From NCBI GenBank assembly GCA_937934165.1, contig CALGZX010000120.1:1-9481 (forward strand): DNA of 9,481 nt, written 5' to 3'. The translations under genes were made by a program, and so were the position numbers. The notes beneath the pieces are model-generated. The model made no database searches, was not told the DNA's origin, and saw only the letters and a program-made list of their open reading frames with translations. Below are positions 5,849-9,481 of this stretch, one piece after another; the first letter of the stretch is position 1, and each line of letters begins with the position of its first letter. This DNA is from an uncultured Collinsella sp. Its GTDB lineage: Bacteria > Actinomycetota > Coriobacteriia > Coriobacteriales > Coriobacteriaceae.

Positions 5849-6028
5849 AGTGGCAGTCCGACCGCCGGCAGGCGGCCACGCTATGTCCAAAGGTCACGCC
5901 TACTCCCAGTGCCCGGCTACGTCGACGACCCAGTGCTGCCCGTCGAGTTCTTGCCGCAGAGCTACATCAGGGACGTCTTATTGGGGGACGACCACATGGA
6001 ACCCCGGGAGATCAAGCTGTACGGCTGA
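5849..6028 (+). pseudogene. C-terminal coding fragment, family not identified
   Basis: The frame is open from just after a TGA at 5846 to the TGA at 6026-6028. It has no ATG start, but its last part, PGYVDDPVLPVEFLPQS followed by YIRDVLLGDDHMEPREIKLYG, has the composition of a real protein C-terminus. The codons are GC-rich, and the next feature downstream is a strong terminator in the right orientation, as expected for the end of a gene. The DPVLPVEFLP stretch loosely recalls the C-terminal region of PaaX-type regulators, but this is too weak to name it. It is probably the tail of a gene whose front was lost to the repeat or hairpin insertion or to deletion. Confidence 0.4.
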
Positions 6029-6088
6029 TCCATCCGTCAACAACATGTCAAAGCCCCAAAACCCAACAGGATCGCGAACGATGGGATG

Positions 6089-6126
6089 AATTGACCGCCC
6101 GGGTATTTGCGCCCGGGCGGTCAATT
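6089..6126 (+). terminator. Strong Rho-independent terminator
   Basis: Perfect 15-base stem AATTGACCGCCCGGG / CCCGGGCGGTCAATT with an eight-base loop, followed on the + strand by TTATC, so the T-rich tail runs TCAATTTTATC. It ends transcription from the coding fragment that stops at 6028. On the - strand it sits three bases past the TGA of another open frame (6130-6132), so it may act in both directions. Confidence 0.8.
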
Positions 6127-6129
6127 TTA

Positions 6130-6378
6130 TCAACCATGGGTGCGATTCTGTGAGGCCATTTTTCTGGCATCCGCCGTTTGCTCCGGTCCCAACGCACCCA
6201 TCGACCGTTCAGTAATCTTTGCGAACGCGACCACGTGCGCATTTGTCGAATAATCAAATGTCCGACAATGTCTGACGGAGCTGTCAGATATTCACGCACG
6301 AACAGGCGAGCTTCGCGAGCGATTGTAGGCAACTAGTAGCCCCAGCTGCGTCTTTGGCGCAGGTTCGACGTCTGACAT
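6130..6378 (-). pseudogene. Possible decayed small gene with one in-frame stop
   Basis: From ATG 6378 the - strand reads MSDVEPAPKTQLGLLVAYNR, then SRSSPVRA, then TGA at 6292-6294, and continues in the same frame for 53 residues, ending KITERSMGALGPEQTADARK and MASQNRTHG before TGA at 6130-6132, right at the terminator. The second part has the look of a coding sequence (acidic and amphipathic, low in odd codons), but no family is recognised and there is no good ribosome binding site. Chance openness cannot be excluded. If it is real, it is an 81-residue protein broken by a nonsense change. Confidence 0.25.
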
Positions 6379-6394
6379 CTTGAATGTCTAACGT
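6258..6394. promoter_or_regulatory. Cluster of TGTCTGAC-like motifs
   Basis: TGTCCGAC (6259-6266) and TGTCTGAC (6269-6276) are tandem with a ten-base period. The inverse form GTCAGA follows at 6283-6288. An imperfect inverted repeat ACGTCTGACAT (6368-6378) / ATGTCTAACGT (6384-6394), 9 of 11 paired, repeats the same core. The clustering suggests binding sites for one regulator; the factor is unknown. Confidence 0.3.
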
Positions 6395-6759
6395 TGAACG
6401 AAGCTGGTTGATAACAAGCAGGTGGAATAAACATGGAGCCCGACACCTCTCGCGCAATCGGCGCGCGGCAAGGGTCTGGCCCATCTCATATGTTGCCAAC
6501 GCTAACGGTGAACCTGAGCGCCCGGGCACATTCTTTGTTGGCTGAAACCGGCATAGCAACAAGCGGAAGGCATCATCGAAGGAGTGTGCTGGAAAGCACC
6601 CGTCTCCTTAACTGTTAGAAATGCAGGTTAATAATCTATGTGGTCAATGTGATACCGTTGAACCCGCATATCGATACCGCTCAGCCATTCGCCTCGCCCC
6701 CGTCGCACGTATCTTCATCCGGTCTGTTACTTTTAATCTAACAATTCTTTGAGGAACGT
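6395..6759. other. Gene-poor stretch before the second transporter
   Basis: Several short frames are open on both strands, but none shows a motif, a good start or a ribosome site. Near the right end the sequence is AT-rich (6720-6750, including TTACTTTTAATCTAACAATTC), which is where a promoter for the second transporter would be expected. No pair of -35 and -10 hexamers is good enough to mark. Confidence 0.4.
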
Positions 6760-6771
6760 ATGTGCTTCTAA
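6751..6771 (+). promoter_or_regulatory. Ribosome site plus three-codon leader frame before the second transporter
   Basis: GAGGAA at 6751-6756 is well placed for the ATG at 6760, which reads Met-Cys-Phe-stop; the TAA (6769-6771) directly touches the ATG at 6772 of the transporter gene. The ribosome site is too far (17 bases) from 6772 to serve it directly. Either the mini-frame feeds ribosomes to the main gene by reinitiation, or a Lys codon became TAA and the original start was 6760. Confidence 0.45.
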
Positions 6772-7965
6772 ATGTACTGTCGACTTCTTCTCAAACTAAT
6801 CCTAAGAGACAAGGCCGTATGGATTTGTACGCTCGTTCTCGCTGCAGCCTTTTCCGCCCCCATTGCGTTCAATTCACCCATCTACGGGCCCTTCTTTATG
6901 AAACAGGGCATGCAGAGCTTTGTCGACGCATTCAATACGCGCGCGCCCCAGGCCAGCGGCACAGACCTATCTCCAGAGCAGCAAAATGACGCGGAGCTTG
7001 CAAGATACGCGAACGCCGCCCTTGCCGCTCAAACCGACGCCGCCTTTCTCGATTCTGCCGAGAGCTACTACGCGCTCATGGGCGAAGGCTTCCAATCCGG
7101 GTCCATCGTGGGAGACCGAGAGACCAATGACGCGGCGCTCGCATATTGCCGTGCCCTGAGCAGCTCCGGCATCACGGATATCCCGGCCTCCGCAAACGAC
7201 CTGCCATTCCTTTCCTTCCTGCCTTACGCCATTGCCACGGCGCCGTCTTTCCTTCCCTTCATCCCCTTCCTTCTCTCGTCGATACTCGTGCTCGGCGCCA
7301 CAAGGCCTGCGACCCTGGCGGCGAAGGCGCCCGCGCCCAAATTCCGGCGCCTTATCCAGACCGTGTTTTCGATAATCGCCGCGGGGACCGCGATGCTCCT
7401 CGCCGGCCTCGCACCCGGGGGCATTTGCGCCTTGGCCCTAAACGGCTTCGGGCAAATTGGGTACCCGATCTCCTTCTTCCATGACGGCGCGCTTGCCACC
7501 ACGACCGCGGGAGACGTCTTCACAGCCCTGCTTCTCGCGCTTCTTGCGGGCGGAACCTTGATATCCGTTTGCTCCGCCGTCCTATCGACCGCAACGAGGC
7601 GCGTCCTCGCGGGCCCCCTTGCCTCCGCGCTGCTTGTCGCGGCCCGGCATTCCCGTTACTGTCCGATTCGGCACTGGGGCATAACGCCGCGCTCAAGCTC
7701 CTGCCGCTGGCCGTATTCTCGCCTATCGAGGCAACGGGTTACGTGGGATGCTTCCCGACGGAATTCATTGGCTCCGGTTCAGGCAGCGCATCGATGCTTG
7801 CCGTGGCCCTGGCATACGTCGCGGTCCTTTTTGCGGTCGGCGCCGTTGCGACACGTTCGCCCAAACAGTATGGACCCGCGAAAAAGCACCATGGGCTCGA
7901 GCTTCTGGACGCGAGCGTGGGATACGGAAGCACGACGATACTTTCAATCGGGTCGCTTTTCCTGA
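6772..7965 (+). CDS. ABC transporter membrane domain, 5' part; frame lost near 7647
   Basis: The open frame gives 397 residues, of which about 292 (6772-7647) belong to the real protein. The protein begins MYCRLLLKLILRDKAVWICT. A first span at about 15-33 is followed by an extracytoplasmic region of about 110 residues rich in Ala, Gln and Asp (about 34-145). Membrane spans follow near 146-178, 195-225, 245-270 and 277-292. This large loop after span 1 is typical of ABC-2 type bacteriocin or antibiotic exporters. After VLAGPLASALLVAAR the frame turns into Arg/Ser/Pro-rich nonsense ending at 7965, while the membrane sequence continues in another frame (AFPLLSDSALGHNAALKLLP). One missing G in the CCCGGCA run at about 7643-7649 would restore it. 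GC content is lower than in region 1. Confidence 0.75.
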   Translation: MYCRLLLKLILRDKAVWICTLVLAAAFSAPIAFNSPIYGPFFMKQGMQSFVDAFNTRAPQASGTDLSPEQQNDAELARYANAALAAQTDAAFLDSAESYYALMGEGFQSGSIVGDRETNDAALAYCRALSSSGITDIPASANDLPFLSFLPYAIATAPSFLPFIPFLLSSILVLGATRPATLAAKAPAPKFRRLIQTVFSIIAAGTAMLLAGLAPGGICALALNGFGQIGYPISFFHDGALATTTAGDVFTALLLALLAGGTLISVCSAVLSTATRRVLAGPLASALLVAARHSRYCPIRHWGITPRSSSCRWPYSRLSRQRVTWDASRRNSLAPVQAAHRCLPWPWHTSRSFLRSAPLRHVRPNSMDPRKSTMGSSFWTRAWDTEARRYFQSGRFS

Positions 7966-8585
7966 GCCCGGGAACGGCGGCGGGCCTCGTTGCTCCCAAC
8001 GGCTCGGGGAAAACCACCCTTCTTGAAGCGCTGTCGGGCCAATTTCCCACCCGCATCCGCTCGGGAAGCCTGGCGGCAGACGGAATCAGCCAACGCCGAT
8101 CAGCCGAATTCGCAGAACTCGTCTACCTGAGCTCTTCAGGCGGCGCGGATCTCTATCCCACGCTATCGGCCATCGAGCACCTTGCTTTCGTTAGGGAGGC
8201 GTGGAAATCGGCCGCCGACATCGACTCGCTCTGCGACTCCCTCGGAATCTCCCCATATCTCGACAAGCCGACCCGTAAACTCTCGACAGGAATGAAGCAG
8301 CAGGTAAAGCTTGCCATGGCGATAGCGACCGGTTGCCCGTACCTCATCCTCGATGAACCGCTGAACGGCCTCGATCCGGGAAAGCGGAAAACCTCCTGCG
8401 ACGCGATGCGCAGCGAGGTGGCGCGGGGACGCAGCGTGCTCATCTCAAGCCACCTGCTCGACGACCTGGCAGACCTCACCAACTCGTTCTACTTCATCGA
8501 GGCCGGCACGCTCGTGGAAAAGATCAAGTCGTCCTCGCAGACGCTCAAGCAGGAATACCTCGATACATACGAAGGAGGTGAATGA
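7569..8585 (+). CDS. ABC ATPase domain joined to the permease C-terminus; 3' part of a fused transporter
   Basis: The 338-residue frame opens at TTG 7569; its first 27 or so residues are out-of-frame noise and the true protein enters near 7647. Residues 28-95 complete the membrane domain, with a last span SMLAVALAYVAVLFAVGAVA. The ATPase follows without any start codon between: Walker A GLVAPNGSGKTT (139-150), signature LSTGMKQQ (238-245), Walker B YLILDEP (258-264) with the D-loop NGLDP, and the H-loop His295. At the usual Q-loop position the sequence reads VYLSSSGGADLYP with no glutamine. With the frame repaired, membrane domain and ATPase form one chain of about 604 residues (6772-8585). 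The stop is just upstream of the next gene's ATG, and a shared GGAGGTG site couples them. Confidence 0.85.
   Translation: MLRRPIDRNEARPRGPPCLRAACRGPAFPLLSDSALGHNAALKLLPLAVFSPIEATGYVGCFPTEFIGSGSGSASMLAVALAYVAVLFAVGAVATRSPKQYGPAKKHHGLELLDASVGYGSTTILSIGSLFLSPGTAAGLVAPNGSGKTTLLEALSGQFPTRIRSGSLAADGISQRRSAEFAELVYLSSSGGADLYPTLSAIEHLAFVREAWKSAADIDSLCDSLGISPYLDKPTRKLSTGMKQQVKLAMAIATGCPYLILDEPLNGLDPGKRKTSCDAMRSEVARGRSVLISSHLLDDLADLTNSFYFIEAGTLVEKIKSSSQTLKQEYLDTYEGGE
7643..7650 (+). other. Frameshift site in the fused ABC transporter
   Basis: The frame 1 reading LVAAR and the frame 3 reading AFPLLSD meet here. Adding one G to CCCGG gives Val-Ala-Ala-Arg-Ala-Phe-Pro with a continuous hydrophobic segment. 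Both frames stay open on either side, which hides the break. Confidence 0.75.
8572..8578 (+). promoter_or_regulatory. Ribosome binding site of the 142-aa gene
   Basis: AAGGAGG with an eight-base gap to ATG 8587. It decides ATG 8587 over the in-frame GTG at 8578, which lies within the ribosome site itself. Confidence 0.75.
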
Positions 8586-8586
8586 C

Positions 8587-9015
8587 ATGATAGGCAAGAG
8601 CTATGCAAAGATAGCGATTGTTGGCTCTGTACTTTGTCTTGCAATGGTGCTGTGTGCATCATTTGCGAGGTATAGGTCCGAGCAATCGTTTATCGATGGC
8701 GCTGAGAACGGTTTTGGCATAGACGGGATGTATGTCAACGATGGCGCGACCAGGCCGTCTATGGCGATTCTTGCAGGCGAAGACATGGAATGGCAAATCT
8801 GTAATGGCGATGGCTCTTGTCTGAGTGGTCGTTTGGCCGCAACGAGCGATCCGAATTCGTTCGATCTTCTCGACGATGATGGAGCGGATTGCGGTTCTGT
8901 TCACCTTTCATATGCATCGCGAGACGGGATGGACGGCATTCTCTACGTCTCCCACGAAACTGGCGATTTCAAGATGCGCAGGACTAACCGGGTGCCGGCT
9001 TTTATCGAGGAGTGA
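8587..9015 (+). CDS. Membrane-anchored extracytoplasmic protein, function unknown
   Basis: A 142-residue protein with a short basic N-terminus, a hydrophobic segment at about residues 9-27 (anchor or uncleaved signal; cysteines 17 and 23 lack a proper lipobox), and an extracytoplasmic domain rich in Gly, Asp and alternating hydrophobics that suggests a small beta-rich fold. Cys72, Cys78 and Cys102 could form a disulfide outside the cell. It follows the fused transporter by one base between stop and ATG, so it is made with it. Such proteins can act as accessory, sensing or immunity partners of ABC exporters, but no family is recognised. GC content is lower than for the ATPase before it. Two hairpins follow the stop. 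Confidence 0.75.
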   Translation: MIGKSYAKIAIVGSVLCLAMVLCASFARYRSEQSFIDGAENGFGIDGMYVNDGATRPSMAILAGEDMEWQICNGDGSCLSGRLAATSDPNSFDLLDDDGADCGSVHLSYASRDGMDGILYVSHETGDFKMRRTNRVPAFIEE

Positions 9016-9020
9016 GAGTT

Positions 9021-9049
9021 CCCGGCGGCCTGCCGATCAGGCCGCCGGG
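9021..9049 (+). terminator. Perfect 11-bp hairpin after the second transport operon
   Basis: CCCGGCGGCCT (9021-9031) pairs with AGGCCGCCGGG (9039-9049) around a seven-base loop, five bases after the TGA. It is very stable but has no T-tract, so it is a terminator or an mRNA 3'-end stabiliser. Confidence 0.6.
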
Positions 9050-9058
9050 CTATCGAGC

Positions 9059-9094
9059 CCCGCATTCATCCGTACACACACGGATGAATGCGGG
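9059..9094. terminator. Perfect 15-bp hairpin, second in tandem
   Basis: CCCGCATTCATCCGT (9059-9073) pairs with ACGGATGAATGCGGG (9080-9094) around ACACAC. It starts nine bases after the previous hairpin. No T-tract lies on either side. It could be a bidirectional terminator or a mobile-element hairpin. Confidence 0.5.
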
Positions 9095-9117
9095 AAGTGT
9101 CCGTATAAAGTTGATAA

Positions 9118-9453
9118 TCAAGGAAACAAAGCCGTTCTGCCTGGGACGGCTTTGGCCTGGACTTTAACTACAACATCGCAATCGACACTTATCAGCTCGC
9201 GCAACGCGCATGGCCAAATCTCGGACGCTGGTGCATGGAGGACCTTCGAGATTTACTGGACATCCAAAACGACGACGCACACCGCGTGCTCGCCGACAGC
9301 GAAGACGAGATGGCTGTCTACAATGCAATCAGAAACGGTGTGAAGTCCGGAGAGCTTTCTGTGGAACCGCCGCGCCGTCGCGCGAGCCGACCGGGCAACC
9401 CGGGCAATCTGGTCCCGGCTCTCCCGGTCGTATTCCTACGATATCGCCCCTAG
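9118..9453 (+). pseudogene. DnaQ-like 3'-5' exonuclease, N-terminally truncated
   Basis: The frame is open from just after TGA-TAA at 9112-9117 to TAG 9451-9453. From about 9160 it reads DFNYNIAIDTYQLAQRAWPN, LGRWCMEDLRDLLDI and then AHRVLADSEDEMAVYNAI, which matches the C-terminal half of the DnaQ/RNase T fold: the IDT-x-x-LA region, the ED(L) helix and the Exo III motif H-x4-D with His and the catalytic Asp. The Exo I motif (Asp-x-Glu) and Exo II region, which supply the other metal ligands, are absent and are not found upstream in any frame. There is no start before ATG 9235, and starting there would drop most of the fold. It is therefore a gene remnant. The Pro/Arg-rich last 35 residues are not typical of the family. 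Confidence 0.65.
9127..9154. repeat. Stem-loop at the front of the exonuclease fragment
   Basis: CAAAGCCGT (9127-9135) pairs perfectly with ACGGCTTTG (9146-9154) around a ten-base loop. It lies where the N-terminal coding sequence of the exonuclease is lost, and may be an old terminator or the junction of an insertion or deletion. Confidence 0.35.
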
Positions 9454-9481
9454 ATCACCAATGTGTCAGATAAAGAATGAG

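Noticed and set aside
6292..6294. In-frame TGA read as selenocysteine
   Set aside because: No selenocysteine-type insertion hairpin is evident after it and the gene itself is doubtful.
6284..6562. 92-aa - strand frame
   Set aside because: No recognisable motif, no ribosome site, and it overlaps another candidate frame; no evidence that it is coding.
6433..6618. 61-aa + frame in the gene-poor stretch
   Set aside because: No ribosome binding site and no motif; low-information sequence.
8825..9343. 172-aa + frame spanning the two hairpins
   Set aside because: It runs out of frame through the end of the 142-aa gene, then across both hairpins and the exonuclease remnant in the wrong frame.

Overview
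The window looks like a high-GC Actinomycetota genome, most likely a gut-type member of the Coriobacteriia. That assignment is an inference from the very GC-rich coding sequence and the lantibiotic-type ABC transporter plus two-component layout; there is no rRNA or marker gene to confirm it. No rRNA, tRNA or CRISPR array was seen.

Region 1 (1-4113, very GC-rich, all on +) is one compact block: the C-terminal end of an ABC ATPase, two ABC-2 type permeases resembling the EpiE/MutE and MutG subunits of lantibiotic self-protection transporters, a 62-aa membrane-anchored or secreted small protein, an OmpR/PhoB-type response regulator and a sensor histidine kinase. The genes are joined by short overlaps, and a promoter-like sequence with a strong ribosome binding site precedes the regulator. 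The likely logic is envelope or antimicrobial-peptide sensing by the kinase and regulator, driving a LanFEG-like detoxification pump. The kinase as given carries two frameshifts that cancel in length but scramble its ATP-binding core.

Region 2 (4114-6770, markedly lower GC) is a mosaic of accessory fragments: a short orphan ribbon-helix-helix protein on the - strand; a DUF1648 (SdpI-like) membrane protein on the - strand, flanked by two 177-bp direct repeats that differ at one base; a 47-bp near-palindrome with 22-bp perfect arms beside the second repeat; a coding fragment ending at 6028; a strong intrinsic terminator; and more than 600 bases holding only decayed or unrecognised coding sequence.

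Region 3 (6760-9015, intermediate GC) is a second transport operon. A membrane domain and an ABC ATPase appear to form one polypeptide of about 604 residues once a single frameshift near 7647 is corrected, followed by a 142-aa membrane-anchored extracytoplasmic protein. Two perfect hairpins follow. The window ends with the C-terminal part of a DnaQ-like 3'-5' exonuclease that has lost its N-terminal catalytic motif.

Two separate genes have frame breaks at GC-rich sites, so either several genes here are decaying or the assembly has indel errors. That question should be settled before any biological reading of the broken genes. The most unusual feature is the repeat-flanked single-gene unit at 4652-5725.
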